Source: a virus. Taken from it: a stretch of DNA of 64,000 nucleotides. How positions within the stretch are numbered: position 1 is the first letter of the stretch; each line of letters opens with the position of its first letter. The stretch spans positions 1 through 64,000 of IMG/VR virus record IMGVR_UViG_3300027708_000051, one strand, 5' to 3'. The translations under genes were made by a program, and so were the position numbers. This document shows positions 49,155-57,857 of this stretch, one piece after another. The notes beneath the pieces were generated by a model, which made no database searches, was not told the origin of the DNA, and saw only the letters and a program-made list of their open reading frames with translations.

Positions 49155-50879
49155 CTATGTTTTTGTATTTCCTTTAAAGAATAATGACGATGATAATGAT
49201 GGTGGTGGAACTGAACTTGGGATTAAACAAGTTGGGTCAATCCAAAGAACTCTATATATGTTTGATGGGATTGCTGCACCACTTGAAACAACAACATTAG
49301 TTGATGCCAATACGGCATCAGGGATTGCGTTATAAACAATATCAGTAGAACAAGGTATATTTGAACCAATATCAATAGTCATATTTGTCATTGAACCACC
49401 TACCGCATTTAAAGGTATCCAAAGAGTGTAGAAATATTGTATATTTGGATTAATTTGTGTTGTTAATAATTCGATTGTATTGAATGAATATTGATGTTGA
49501 ATACAACCATAACTATCTGTACCAGTTCCAACTAATTGTCTAATGTGTCCTTTTAATGTTGATACATTAGTTATAAAGTTTCCATTACTTCCGGTAAATC
49601 CTGAGTAATGAATGTAAATATTTAAATCGTTAGAATAAGAACTAACAGATGGAACACCACCATTACCCCATCCTAAGAAACTAGTAGACCCACTATTATA
49701 CATATAAGTTCCTAAATTAGTTAATGATGTAGTGTCTTGTGGTTCCGGCACTAAATAAACATATGGGTCAAACACATATGGATATGTTGGGGTTGGAGTA
49801 TGTGTTGGTGTTATACTTGGTGTAGGTGTATGTGATGAGGTTATACTTGGTGTTGGTGTATGTGAAGGTGTTATACTTGGTGTAGGGGTGTGTGTTGGGG
49901 TGATTGTTGGTGTTATTGTAGGTGTAGGTGTAGGTGTTACAGCAATTGCACAACTAACATCTGATGACGCAGCACCAACACCAGGAATTGTTGTTTGAAC
50001 TAATGTAAATGTTGGTATTGTAATATCGTCAAGACGGTATACTTTTCCTGTTGAGTATTCAAAAAGATAAAGTTTATTATTTTTTGATGACAATCCATAT
50101 ACCCCTGTAATTGATGGATTAAGAGTTACATCATATTCAATAGTTCCTGTTGTATAATTATATTGAGTTAAATATATATTACCACCACCCACACTTGAAA
50201 CAAATAATTTATCTGTTGTAGGAAAATAATACAAATCTCCTCCAACTATTCTACCGGTTCCGGGTAATGAAAATTTATTAGTTATTGTTGGTATTGTTGT
50301 TGAGATATCTGCCTCAACTACAATATAGGACGACCCAGCAGTTGCTCCGGTGATTGTTGAAATTAAAGTATTCTCATCTTTAACACATAAACCTAATAAA
50401 GGTTTTGATGGGTATAGAGTTCTATTATATAATGCTAGAAATGGTGTTGAGTTGATATAATATTCGGTAATTTCTTGTGGATTATTAGTATCGGTAATCC
50501 AAAATTTATTACTATTATTTGCTATGTCACCAATTGATGGTAATGATGGGAATGTTAAATGTGTTAAAACATTCGTGTCAATATTATACTTAAATATATC
50601 TGTTGTACCTGTAGTAACATAACTTGAACAATCTATGGTTGTTGGAGGAATATTTAAACAATCAATAATTTTAAATCGTTCACATTTATCTGATGTTATT
50701 ATTTTAATACCCACCGCCGGTGCCATATTAAATGGTGGTGGTAATACAATTTCTATTGTTGGTGGAATTGAAGATATAACTTGAGCAACATAACCACAAT
50801 TACTACCATACACATCACATACGTAAATATCGTATGGGTAAGTTAAACCTGTGATGTTAAGTAATGTTATTGATGTCAT
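49155..50879 (-). CDS. Fibre/adhesin with propeller-like head and Thr-Pro stalk
   Basis: A 574-residue protein. Residues 1-75 form a small N-terminal domain ([20 protein letters not shown]) shared with the protein at 53410. Residues about 90-305 show repeated strand motifs like a beta-propeller ([37 protein letters not shown]). A Thr-Pro/His stalk at about 310-372 precedes a C-terminal globular tip of about 200 residues. The layout attachment, propeller, stalk, tip suits a receptor-binding fibre. The next gene on the strand ends six bases before its start. No signal peptide is seen, as expected for a virion protein. Confidence 0.65.
   Translation of the reverse strand: MTSITLLNITGLTYPYDIYVCDVYGSNCGYVAQVISSIPPTIEIVLPPPFNMAPAVGIKIITSDKCERFKIIDCLNIPPTTIDCSSYVTTGTTDIFKYNIDTNVLTHLTFPSLPSIGDIANNSNKFWITDTNNPQEITEYYINSTPFLALYNRTLYPSKPLLGLCVKDENTLISTITGATAGSSYIVVEADISTTIPTITNKFSLPGTGRIVGGDLYYFPTTDKLFVSSVGGGNIYLTQYNYTTGTIEYDVTLNPSITGVYGLSSKNNKLYLFEYSTGKVYRLDDITIPTFTLVQTTIPGVGAASSDVSCAIAVTPTPTPTITPTITPTHTPTPSITPSHTPTPSITSSHTPTPSITPTHTPTPTYPYVFDPYVYLVPEPQDTTSLTNLGTYMYNSGSTSFLGWGNGGVPSVSSYSNDLNIYIHYSGFTGSNGNFITNVSTLKGHIRQLVGTGTDSYGCIQHQYSFNTIELLTTQINPNIQYFYTLWIPLNAVGGSMTNMTIDIGSNIPCSTDIVYNAIPDAVLASTNVVVSSGAAIPSNIYRVLWIDPTCLIPSSVPPPSLSSSLFFKGNTKT
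49780..49945 (-). repeat. Thr-Pro codon repeat (fibre stalk), inverted relative to 36647
   Basis: Units of about 39 bases encode [20 protein letters not shown]. The reverse complement contains CCTACACCAAGTATAAC, near-identical to CCTACACCAAGTATTAC in the + strand fibre stalk. Confidence 0.8.
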
Positions 50880-50885
50880 AATTTA

Positions 50886-53408
50886 TTATGATATAGTTAT
50901 ATTAACATTTCTAGGTGGTGATTGTAATGTCGAATATGCCGATATGTTAGTGTATTTTGGTGTACTAGTACCTCTTAATTGTAGTATACCACTAGACCAA
51001 GTTGAATTTGAATAACTTGTTAGTAATTTATCAATATTTGTACTATTAAATCCTGAAGAACTACTAATTATAATTGTACTTAAATTTGTAAAAATTCTAG
51101 AACTATTTGAGAATGTTGTAATGGTATTATTACCACGAATTATTAAACGATTAATTGCTAAATGAACTAATGATAAATCTCCGGAAATAGTGTTCTGTCC
51201 TGATATAGTAATGTTTTTAGCGTTAGATGGTAAGTTTTGAATATTTCCTGAAATAGTGTTATGACCATCAATAAATATTTGATAATACGCGTAAGAATTA
51301 CCAAGAGTTCCAATATCACCGGTTACTGTATTGCTACCTTCTAAAGAAAAGAATGCCCCGGATTTTAAGTTTATTGAACTAATATTTCCTGAAATAACGT
51401 TATTACCTACAATTGACACTGTAATTAAGGTTGAATAGTTAAATGTGTTTATATTACCATATAATGTGTTTGAACCTGAAACCTCAATTCGGATTAAATT
51501 TGGGGGTAACGTTGAAATATCTCCAGTTACCGTATTATTACCGTATAATTGTATTTGAGTTGTACTATTAGGTAATCCACCTAAATCACCTGAAATAGTG
51601 TTAAGACCGCCAATGTATATTCTATATAAAGATGGTGTTGACAATAAAGCTATGTTTCCACTAATGATGTTTTGACCTTCAATCACAAGGTCTACAAGAG
51701 ATGATGATGGGATGTTTTGAATATTACCACTTAATGTATTATTACCACCTATAGCAAATGTTGTTAATGTTATTGGTAAATTGGCGACATTTCCTAGTAT
51801 CGTATTAGACATATTTAATGACGAGGATAAGTAATTAATTGTGAATGATTCAATAGTTGATGGTAAATATTGAATATCTCCGGATAAATTACCATAAGTT
51901 ACATAAAGAGTTATTAATGATGACGGTAATAAATTAAGATTTCCTGATAAAAATACTATATTCGCTACGTTAAAAACTGTTAGCCCATCTAATAGTGATA
52001 ATTGAGAAGTTCCAACCTCTAAATATCTAGTACTTGTGTCAGTTATTAATGGTAATGTACCGATGTTTGCTTGAAAAGTAGTAATTGAAGTTAAGTCAGA
52101 TGATTGAATTAATATATTTCCAGTGTATGGTGATGAATATGTGTGAGTGATTGCTATAGTTGTATTTGGAGTATATACCATAGTATTACCATCTCCCCAA
52201 ACAACCCTGAATGGTAAAAGTGGGGATATCACAAGACTAATAGAAACATTATTTAAACTTCTAGCTGTCATAGTAAATGTTTCGTTCATTGCTGCCGGTT
52301 GTGTTATAGTTGGTGTAAGTGTTGGAGTTGGTGTGTGTGTTGTTGTTGGAGTGTGTGTTGGTGTTATACTTGGTGTTACAGTGTGTGTTGGTGTTTGAGT
52401 TAGTGTTGGTGTATAAGTTGGTGTTTGAGTTAATGTTGGTGTATTAGTATGTGTAACACTCGGTGTTGGAGTGTGTGTTGGAGTGTGAGTTTGGGTTATA
52501 CTTGGTGTTGGTGTATGTGTAGGGCTTTGTGTTGGTGTTGGTGTTAAAGCTATTTGACAATAAACACAATCACCAGAATAAGAATAACCATAAGAACCTG
52601 ATAAAATATTAATATCATTTATGTTTCCGTGATTATAATCTATTCCTACATAAAAAATACATTTATTTGATGCGATTCCTGATATAGTTACAGATGCACC
52701 ATACACACTAAATAATTCAAACTGATATCCTGTTGGTTTTCCTGTGACATTATTACAATAGTAAAAATCACCATAATAACAATCTTGGAATTTTAAAGAC
52801 CCTGGGCAAATTATTTGACCGGTAATTGCAGAATAGTTGGCAAACCCATATAATGGACAATTTCTTGTTATTAAATCTGAATAAAATGGTAATATTGCTT
52901 TTTTATTCTTTGTGTTATATTTTGTTGGTGTTACTGTTGGGGTTGGTGTTGGGGTTGGTGTGTAAGTGTATCCGCTAGCGTCAATACCAATAATTGAACA
53001 AAAATTTGTTGAAGATGGTGTTATTGTTGGTGTTGGAGTTACACTTGCACTTGGAGTTGGTGTTGGGGTTGGTATATATTCACAATCAAATAATGCTGTA
53101 AAATCTAACACATCACAATTTTGTGTTGGGGTTGGAGTAGGTGTAGGACACATTCCACTAAAAACGTAAACACTTGATAAGTCAGGACAAGAACTTGTGC
53201 ACGGATATTTTCCCGTTAAATAACAAGTTCCTCCTAATGTATCAGATAAACACCAATAACTTGTTGCACCTGTTGAATAATATATAGTCCAACCACTAGT
53301 TTGACCTGTCCAATAGGATTTACCATTATAGGTTCCTCCTGTTATGTAGTTATCATCGGCACCTACTAATCCGGTGTTATTTATACAATATGTAGAACTA
53401 CAAGGCAT
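50886..53408 (-). CDS. Fibre/adhesin with Cys-rich head, Thr-Pro stalks and leucine-rich-type repeats
   Basis: An 840-residue protein. The N-terminal 330 residues are Cys-rich ([25 protein letters not shown]-like clusters) and interrupted by three short Thr-Pro linkers. A long stalk (about 285-375) follows. Residues about 430-760 hold at least a dozen irregular repeats of about 22-25 residues with the pattern NTISGNIxxLPSSLxxLxIxG, a leucine-rich-repeat-like solenoid. The C-terminal 60 residues form a cap. Such solenoids bind proteins, so a host-surface protein receptor is plausible. The repeats resemble bacterial BspA-type surface LRRs. Confidence 0.65.
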   Translation of the reverse strand: MPCSSTYCINNTGLVGADDNYITGGTYNGKSYWTGQTSGWTIYYSTGATSYWCLSDTLGGTCYLTGKYPCTSSCPDLSSVYVFSGMCPTPTPTPTQNCDVLDFTALFDCEYIPTPTPTPSASVTPTPTITPSSTNFCSIIGIDASGYTYTPTPTPTPTVTPTKYNTKNKKAILPFYSDLITRNCPLYGFANYSAITGQIICPGSLKFQDCYYGDFYYCNNVTGKPTGYQFELFSVYGASVTISGIASNKCIFYVGIDYNHGNINDINILSGSYGYSYSGDCVYCQIALTPTPTQSPTHTPTPSITQTHTPTHTPTPSVTHTNTPTLTQTPTYTPTLTQTPTHTVTPSITPTHTPTTTHTPTPTLTPTITQPAAMNETFTMTARSLNNVSISLVISPLLPFRVVWGDGNTMVYTPNTTIAITHTYSSPYTGNILIQSSDLTSITTFQANIGTLPLITDTSTRYLEVGTSQLSLLDGLTVFNVANIVFLSGNLNLLPSSLITLYVTYGNLSGDIQYLPSTIESFTINYLSSSLNMSNTILGNVANLPITLTTFAIGGNNTLSGNIQNIPSSSLVDLVIEGQNIISGNIALLSTPSLYRIYIGGLNTISGDLGGLPNSTTQIQLYGNNTVTGDISTLPPNLIRIEVSGSNTLYGNINTFNYSTLITVSIVGNNVISGNISSINLKSGAFFSLEGSNTVTGDIGTLGNSYAYYQIFIDGHNTISGNIQNLPSNAKNITISGQNTISGDLSLVHLAINRLIIRGNNTITTFSNSSRIFTNLSTIIISSSSGFNSTNIDKLLTSYSNSTWSSGILQLRGTSTPKYTNISAYSTLQSPPRNVNITIS
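52301..52556 (-). repeat. Long Thr-Pro codon repeat in fibre 50886
   Basis: The largest stalk array, encoding alternating TPTxTPT, THTPTPS and LTQTPT units. DNA units of the type GTGTTGGTGTTATACTTGG recur here and in the array at 49780-49945 in the same orientation. Confidence 0.8.
52921..53155 (-). repeat. Three short Thr-Pro blocks in the head of fibre 50886
   Basis: Blocks at about 52921-52970, 53006-53073 and 53121-53150 encode [10 protein letters not shown] and TPTPTPS runs, each flanked by cysteine codons. Confidence 0.7.
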
Positions 53409-53409
53409 A

Positions 53410-53631
53410 TTAAATTAGGATATTTGAAATTGATGTGCAACCATTATTATCGACAACTTTTAAATTGTAAGACGGATTATTTTCCAAAATCACGGGAACC
53501 TGAAAATTGTAAGGTAATGATGATGACGGAATTGTGTCAATATAAATGCAAGTAACATTTGTTTGGTCACACAAATAAAGATTAAAAGGTGTTGCTCCTG
53601 ATATGTTATTGATATTAATGTTTGTCGGCAT
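53410..53631 (-). CDS. Stand-alone copy of a fibre N-terminal domain
   Basis: 73 residues from the ATG at 53631; an ATG at 53652 is in frame but would begin inside the promoter-like box. The sequence [19 protein letters not shown] aligns by eye with [20 protein letters not shown] at the start of the 574-residue fibre (50879), including strands further on ([20 protein letters not shown]). It therefore looks like the attachment domain of a fibre without its distal parts: an adaptor, a cap, or the remnant of a fibre gene. It is the first gene of the - strand unit and ends one base before the start of the LRR fibre gene. Confidence 0.65.
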   Translation of the reverse strand: MPTNININNISGATPFNLYLCDQTNVTCIYIDTIPSSSLPYNFQVPVILENNPSYNLKVVDNNGCTSISNILI

Positions 53632-53650
53632 TTGATTAAAAGTTATTATC

Positions 53651-53659
53651 ATAAATATA
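53651..53659 (-). promoter_or_regulatory. TATATTTAT box at the head of the fibre unit
   Basis: On the - strand, ACTATATTTATGAT lies 19 bases before the ATG at 53631, matching the spacing of the box before 43234. It would drive the first genes of the fibre array. Confidence 0.35.
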
Positions 53660-53737
53660 GTGGCATTAAAAAACTAATAAAGTTTTGATAATAATAATTT
53701 ATTTATTAAAAAAAAATGATACTTTTACAAAAAATAA

Positions 53738-53747
53738 GATATTTATA
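53738..53747 (+). promoter_or_regulatory. GATATTTATA box before RHH gene
   Basis: An exact GATATTTATA ends three bases before the ATG at 53751. It would start a late-type transcript through the RHH and HNH genes. Confidence 0.4.
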
Positions 53748-53750
53748 CAT

Positions 53751-53909
53751 ATGGGGCGTAAAAAAATTAAAACAGAAGAAAAAAAAATTAGGATGTCTAT
53801 AACAATAGACCCTAATATTGAAAAAATAATTAGAGATAAACATATTAATTTATCATCGTTGACTAATAAATTATTAACAGAATATTTTGGTGATGAAAAA
53901 AATATGTAG
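53751..53909 (+). CDS. Small ribbon-helix-helix-like DNA-binding protein
   Basis: 52 residues from the ATG at 53751; the frame is open further upstream, but that part is AT-rich leader containing the box. A basic start (MGRKKIKTEEKK) is followed by a strand IRMSITIDPNI and two helices (EKIIRDKHINLSSLTNKLL), the ribbon-helix-helix (Arc/MetJ) layout. Such proteins bind operators as dimers. The 3' end overlaps the HNH gene by 17 bases, so the pair is translationally coupled. It may restrain the nuclease gene or the shared promoter. The assignment rests on predicted secondary structure, not on a diagnostic motif. Confidence 0.55.
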   Translation: MGRKKIKTEEKKIRMSITIDPNIEKIIRDKHINLSSLTNKLLTEYFGDEKNM

Positions 53910-54582
53910 TAAATGTTTAGTTGAAAAAGATGTTTGTGAATTTCATAAACATAATAGGGAAAAAGATGGTCGATTTCATCAATGTAAAGAATGCCGTAAA
54001 GTTAAAAGTAAAAATGATTATCATAAAAATAAACAAAATGATAAATCAATTATCACCGGAAAAACTTGTCCATCTTGTTTAATTGAAAAAGATATTAATT
54101 TATTTCACAAACAAATTGGGTCTAAAGATGGTTATAGGTCAATGTGTAAAGAATGTCGTAGTGATAAATTTAAAAATGATTATCAAAATTTACCTGAGTT
54201 TTCAAAAACACATAAGAAAAGAACCAAAGAATATGCTTTAAATAATCGTAAAAAAATTAACGAATATTTTAAGTTAAGATATATTAATAAACCTCACGAA
54301 TATGCTTGGAGGGGGATGTTAGGTTCAGTGACTAGACGATTTGGGGGTAAAAAAGAATCAACAACATATGAAATTTTAGGGTATTCTGCGGAACAATTAA
54401 AAGAACATTTAGAAACTTTATTTATTGATGGTATGTCTTGGGAAAATTGGGGGGAATGGCATATAGACCACATAATACCTATTAGTAAATTTGAAAAAAA
54501 CACTGACCCTAAAATAGTTAATTCTTTAACTAATTTACAACCTCTGTGGGCTTCAGATAATATAAAAAAAAGTAATCATTAA
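53893..54582 (+). CDS. HNH homing-type endonuclease with two zinc-finger modules
   Basis: About 229 residues from the ATG at 53893. In-frame TTG 53887 and GTG 53890 precede it, but MKKICSKCLVEKD matches the paralogues' beginnings. Two copies of the Cys-x2-Cys...Cys-x2-Cys finger stand in tandem: CSKC/CKEC, then CPSC/CKEC after GKT. The C-terminal nuclease (EWHIDHIIPISKFEK, then NLQPLWASDNIKKSN) retains the HNH residues. The paralogues at 10948 and 58888 carry only one finger. The extra finger suggests altered DNA-site recognition. The gene sits immediately upstream of the primase gene. Confidence 0.85.
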   Translation: MKKICSKCLVEKDVCEFHKHNREKDGRFHQCKECRKVKSKNDYHKNKQNDKSIITGKTCPSCLIEKDINLFHKQIGSKDGYRSMCKECRSDKFKNDYQNLPEFSKTHKKRTKEYALNNRKKINEYFKLRYINKPHEYAWRGMLGSVTRRFGGKKESTTYEILGYSAEQLKEHLETLFIDGMSWENWGEWHIDHIIPISKFEKNTDPKIVNSLTNLQPLWASDNIKKSNH

Positions 54583-54587
54583 AATAT

Positions 54588-54618
54588 TTTGTTTTTATTA
54601 GTTTTTTGTTTATCTTTG
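54588..54618 (+). promoter_or_regulatory. Bacteroidota-type promoter for primase unit
   Basis: TTTG (54588-54591), 19 bases, then TATCTTTG (54611-54618) matches the TTTG-N19-TAnnTTTG consensus of Bacteroidota housekeeping sigma factors exactly. The ATG at 54624 is only five bases beyond, so the transcript should be leaderless or nearly so. Confidence 0.75.
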
Positions 54619-54623
54619 TCTTT

Positions 54624-55523
54624 ATGTCAGACGATGCGGAAATTTTATTAGAGATACTACACGAAATATTAGGTGATGAGAAACTTCATTACCAATCTAA
54701 AGGGCAGGTTAGTTTTAATTGTCCTGAGTGTGATGAGGGTAGAAACAAAGGAAATTTAGAAGTTAATTACTTTGAACATATTTGGCGTTGCTGGTCGTGT
54801 TCAGATGAAAACGGAACTCACGGAACATTAGGGAAGTTAATTGACCGATATGGTAATAAAAAACAGAAAAAAGTTTATAACTTACTCCAACCTGAAAATC
54901 ACAAACCAAAAGAGAAACGAGTTAATAAATTAAAACTACCCGAAGGATTTACCAAATTCAAGGATAGTAGTTTGGTTTATCCGGTTCGTCGTCAAGCTTA
55001 TAACTACCTAAATCAACGAGGGATAACAGATAAAATTATTGAGAAGTATGGAATTGGTTTTTGTGATAAGGGTGCGTTCTCAGGTAGAATAATAATTCCT
55101 TCTTATGATAGTAAGGATGAGTTAAACTATTTTATTGCCCGAAGTTGGGACCCAAATTCAAGAGCCAAATACAAAAATCCTGAGGCATCAAAAGATGAGA
55201 TAATTTTCTTTGAGAGTACAATCAATTGGAATGCCGACATTCATCTTTGTGAGGGTGCGTTTGATGCAATATTCTTACCTAATAGTATTTCTATGTTGGG
55301 AAAACATATGTCGGAATTATTACTTAACACAATATACGAAAAGGCGAACGGGAATATAATTATATGTCTTGACGCTGATGCGTGGCAAGACGCTGTTAAA
55401 TTATACCACAACTTAAATGGGGGTAGATTATATGGTAAGATTAAAATAATAAAATTAACGGGTGATGCCGATGTTGCCGATTTAAGGGGTGACATAAATA
55501 ATTATTTTTATACAATGAAATAG
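54624..55523 (+). CDS. DNA primase (T4 gp61-like, DnaG type)
   Basis: 299 residues from the ATG at 54624; an upstream in-frame start at 54606 lies inside the promoter and is rejected. The N-terminal zinc finger is CPEC (33-36) with CWSC (56-59). The TOPRIM domain shows LCEGAFDAIFLP with Glu210, and IIICLDADAW with Asp250 and Asp252. The central part contains the YLNQRGITDKIIEKYGIGFC segment typical of DnaG-type primases. It makes RNA primers for lagging-strand synthesis and works with the gp41-like helicase at 13126. The stop codon abuts the start of the nuclease gene at 55524. Confidence 0.85.
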   Translation: MSDDAEILLEILHEILGDEKLHYQSKGQVSFNCPECDEGRNKGNLEVNYFEHIWRCWSCSDENGTHGTLGKLIDRYGNKKQKKVYNLLQPENHKPKEKRVNKLKLPEGFTKFKDSSLVYPVRRQAYNYLNQRGITDKIIEKYGIGFCDKGAFSGRIIIPSYDSKDELNYFIARSWDPNSRAKYKNPEASKDEIIFFESTINWNADIHLCEGAFDAIFLPNSISMLGKHMSELLLNTIYEKANGNIIICLDADAWQDAVKLYHNLNGGRLYGKIKIIKLTGDADVADLRGDINNYFYTMK

Positions 55524-56393
55524 ATGATAGATTTAAATGAGGCTGCAAAAGAAATAAGAGGGTTATTAGATAAACGAAGAGAGGAACTTGAATTAACATT
55601 CGTTGAGGATACCCACACTTATTATATGAAGGATGAAACCGGTGTAATCCGAAGTGATTATCCATCTGTTAGTAAGGTAATGAAATACTTTTACGAAGAG
55701 TTTGATACGGAAGGTATTTCACTAAAGAAAGCTAAAGGTGACCTTGAGGTTCAACAACAACTCTTAGATGAGTGGAAAGCCGCTGGAGACTATTCAACCA
55801 ATATGGGAAGTAGAGTTCACTATATGTTGGAGAAGAAAACGATTGAGATGTTTGGGAATTATAAAGAAGTAAGACAACCTATCTTTGAATGTGACTTTAC
55901 TCAAATATTAAAGGGGGATAGTATGATATCTGCGGGAACAGCATACTTGAACCTTATGGTTGAGAGAGGAGCTGTGTTATTAGATACGGAAATTGTATTG
56001 GGTGACCCCGAGTTGAAGTATACAGGACAACCGGATAAGGTGTGGTTGATTATGAATAAGGAACAAACTGAGTTTGGTTTGGTAATAACAGACTGGAAAA
56101 GTAATAAGCCGAAGAATTTTGAAGAGAATCATTTTACCAAAAAAATGTATTACCCGTTTAATAAGTTACCAAACAACGCGTTGGGTCACTACTTCACTCA
56201 ATTACCATTTTATGGGAAACTTCTTATTAAAATGTTACAAGGAACCAAATACGAAGACATTAAATTGTATGGGTGCGTAATTGTTCTTGTTAAAGAAATT
56301 GGACAATATGAAGAGTTCCGTGTTCCCAAGTCAGTTCAAGATACTATTTTGGAAATGGATATGTCAAAGTATTTGACAAAGAAACAAAAATAA
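55524..56393 (+). CDS. PD-(D/E)XK exonuclease (RecB/Cas4-type fold)
   Basis: A 289-residue protein. The core motif is GQPDKVWLI (Asp171) followed by ITDWKSNK (Asp190, Lys192), the PD-(D/E)XK arrangement of RecB-family nucleases. A motif SVSKVMKYF near residue 55 and a YFTQLPFYGKLL helix after the core fit the fold of phage exonucleases and Cas4-like proteins; no Fe-S cysteines are seen. It would degrade or resect DNA ends. It is co-transcribed with primase upstream and gp47 downstream, so recombination or end processing is the probable pathway. Substrate polarity cannot be judged from sequence. Confidence 0.75.
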   Translation: MIDLNEAAKEIRGLLDKRREELELTFVEDTHTYYMKDETGVIRSDYPSVSKVMKYFYEEFDTEGISLKKAKGDLEVQQQLLDEWKAAGDYSTNMGSRVHYMLEKKTIEMFGNYKEVRQPIFECDFTQILKGDSMISAGTAYLNLMVERGAVLLDTEIVLGDPELKYTGQPDKVWLIMNKEQTEFGLVITDWKSNKPKNFEENHFTKKMYYPFNKLPNNALGHYFTQLPFYGKLLIKMLQGTKYEDIKLYGCVIVLVKEIGQYEEFRVPKSVQDTILEMDMSKYLTKKQK

Positions 56394-56415
56394 ACTAAAT
56401 TTAAAAGAAAAACAT

Positions 56416-56631
56416 ATGGATGATTTATTACAACCAAAGATTGATTTAAAAAAACAACCTACCGTGGTGTGTGAGGAATGTGACTGCATATACTTCAAAG
56501 AAGTTGTGTTGATAAAAAAAGTTAACAAACTGTTAACCGGGAGTCAGGAAGACAATATTGTCCCGTTTCCTACCTATCGATGTGACGATTGCGGTCACGT
56601 AAACGAAGAGTTTAAATTATTTGATAAGTAA
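56416..56631 (+). CDS. Small zinc-ribbon protein
   Basis: A 71-residue protein with two Cys-x2-Cys pairs: CEECDC near residue 20 and CDDCGH near residue 58, spaced as in a zinc ribbon. The first pair is CEEC followed by another Cys. A short helix with Lys/Val residues lies between. Zinc ribbons of this size bind nucleic acids or proteins, and it may be an accessory factor for transcription or for the adjacent nucleases. It stands 22 bases after the exonuclease gene and five before gp47. No named family is recognised. Confidence 0.6.
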   Translation: MDDLLQPKIDLKKQPTVVCEECDCIYFKEVVLIKKVNKLLTGSQEDNIVPFPTYRCDDCGHVNEEFKLFDK

Positions 56632-56636
56632 GTAAT

Positions 56637-57425
56637 ATGATAAAGACCATCTGTCACTTCAGTGACTTACATATTAGATTATTCAAAGACCACGATTTAT
56701 ATCGTGGAATCTTGAATAATATGTTGGAACAATTCAGAGAGATTAAACCTTGTAGAATCGTGTTTACTGGTGATTTATTACATAGTAAAAACCAACTAAC
56801 ACCTGAGGCGATAGAAATGTCTTCTTGGGTATTAACTGAATGTTCTAAAATTGCTAAAATAATTTTAATTCCTGGTAATCACGACGCAAATTTGAAGAAT
56901 GATGAAAGGTTGGATAGTATAACACCTATTGTTGATAATTTAAATAATCCAAATATTGTTTATTACAAGAATAGGGGGGTTTATAAGGATGAAAATGTGT
57001 CTTGGTGTGTATATTCACAATTTCAAGGTAATATTCCTCCGGAAATTGATACTGCGGTTGGATTTAAGATTGGGTTATTCCACGACCCTGTTGCCGGATT
57101 AACCACAGATTTAGGATTTGACTTTGGTTCACACGCATATGACACTGAAAAGTTTAATGGTTTAGACCTTGTTTTATGTGGGGATGTTCACAAACGTGCG
57201 GTTTTTAATATACCAAATGGTAAAAGAGGTGTGATGATAGGTTCGTGTTTGCAACAGAACTATGGGGAAAGTATTACCAAACACGGATTTGGGGTTTATG
57301 ATTTAGAAACAGATGAGTATTTGTTTGTTGATTTACACAATCCAAAACCTTTCTTATCATTTAAGATGAAATCATTTGATGATATAATAAATGGAACTGA
57401 AAAATTAGTTAATAGTGGGAAATAG
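56637..57425 (+). CDS. Recombination exonuclease subunit (T4 gp47 / Mre11-SbcD-like)
   Basis: A 262-residue calcineurin-type phosphoesterase. Motifs in order: FSDLHIR (Asp9, His11 region), FTGDLLHSK, PGNHDANL, GLFHDP and CGDVHKRA, the metal-binding set of Mre11/SbcD. It pairs with the gp46-like ATPase at 61265 to resect DNA ends for UvsX-driven recombination and replication. It is shorter than bacterial SbcD and lacks a long capping domain, as phage gp47 proteins do. A GTG-initiated small gene overlaps its last 11 bases. Confidence 0.85.
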   Translation: MIKTICHFSDLHIRLFKDHDLYRGILNNMLEQFREIKPCRIVFTGDLLHSKNQLTPEAIEMSSWVLTECSKIAKIILIPGNHDANLKNDERLDSITPIVDNLNNPNIVYYKNRGVYKDENVSWCVYSQFQGNIPPEIDTAVGFKIGLFHDPVAGLTTDLGFDFGSHAYDTEKFNGLDLVLCGDVHKRAVFNIPNGKRGVMIGSCLQQNYGESITKHGFGVYDLETDEYLFVDLHNPKPFLSFKMKSFDDIINGTEKLVNSGK

Positions 57426-57597
57426 TTTAATAGGTAGAACTCTTGATTTGGACTTGGGGTCTACACCGGTTAATGTAACTATAAAAGAAATTACTGATAC
57501 CAAAGTGATTGTAGAATATAACCGCTCAACTCCGGGAAGAACTGAAGAGTTTACAATTATTGACTTTGAATATTTTAGTGGAATAAAAATTAAATAA
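57415..57597 (+). CDS. Hypothetical small protein
   Basis: 60 residues starting at GTG 57415, overlapping the end of gp47 by 11 bases. The sequence (DLDLGSTPVNVTIKEITDTK, then VIVEYNRSTPGRTEEFTI) is all-beta, like a small SH3- or KOW-sized barrel. No family is recognised. The overlap with gp47 and two-base gap to the next gene make it part of the recombination unit. An RNA- or protein-binding role is possible but not supported by a motif. Confidence 0.5.
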   Translation: MGNSLIGRTLDLDLGSTPVNVTIKEITDTKVIVEYNRSTPGRTEEFTIIDFEYFSGIKIK

Positions 57598-57599
57598 AA

Positions 57600-57857
57600 A
57601 TGGGAAATTTAAGACAATCAATGACTGATTCCGAATGGAATGAAATAGAGAATCAGATTAAAAGAGATAGATTATTGGGAAAACCGGAACACGGACATAT
57701 TGCGGTTTGGGTGGATAAATTGACTATTAAACAATTAAAAAAACTTAAAAATAAGTTAAAGAAATGTGGTGTTGATAGTCACGATTGTTCCAAAGTTGAC
57801 CAATGGATAACGTATAATGAAAACAAAGAACGTGTTACAAATAAAACTAACACATAG
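57600..57857 (+). CDS. Hypothetical small helical protein
   Basis: 85 residues, mainly helical and basic (TIKQLKKLKNKLKKC), with one pair of Cys 10 residues apart near the C-terminus and no family signature. The last 41 bases overlap the next gene at 57817 in another frame, suggesting translational coupling. The function is unknown. The high Lys content of the central helix would allow nucleic-acid contact. Confidence 0.5.
   Translation: MGNLRQSMTDSEWNEIENQIKRDRLLGKPEHGHIAVWVDKLTIKQLKKLKNKLKKCGVDSHDCSKVDQWITYNENKERVTNKTNT

Noticed and set aside
49780-49945. Possible CRISPR array because of regular repeats about 39 bases apart
   Set aside because: The repeats lie in frame inside a fibre gene, encode Thr-Pro units, vary in length, have no unique spacers, and no cas gene is present.
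50886-53408. Diversity-generating retroelement target in the repeat-rich fibres
   Set aside because: No reverse transcriptase, template repeat or adenine-biased variable region is visible in the window.
53751-54582. Toxin-antitoxin pair (RHH antitoxin plus downstream toxin)
   Set aside because: The downstream protein is a clear HNH homing-type nuclease with paralogues elsewhere in the window, not a known toxin family.
54606-54623. Upstream start of the primase giving MFIFVFMSDD
   Set aside because: It lies inside the consensus promoter element TATCTTTG; the ATG at 54624 is the first start after it.
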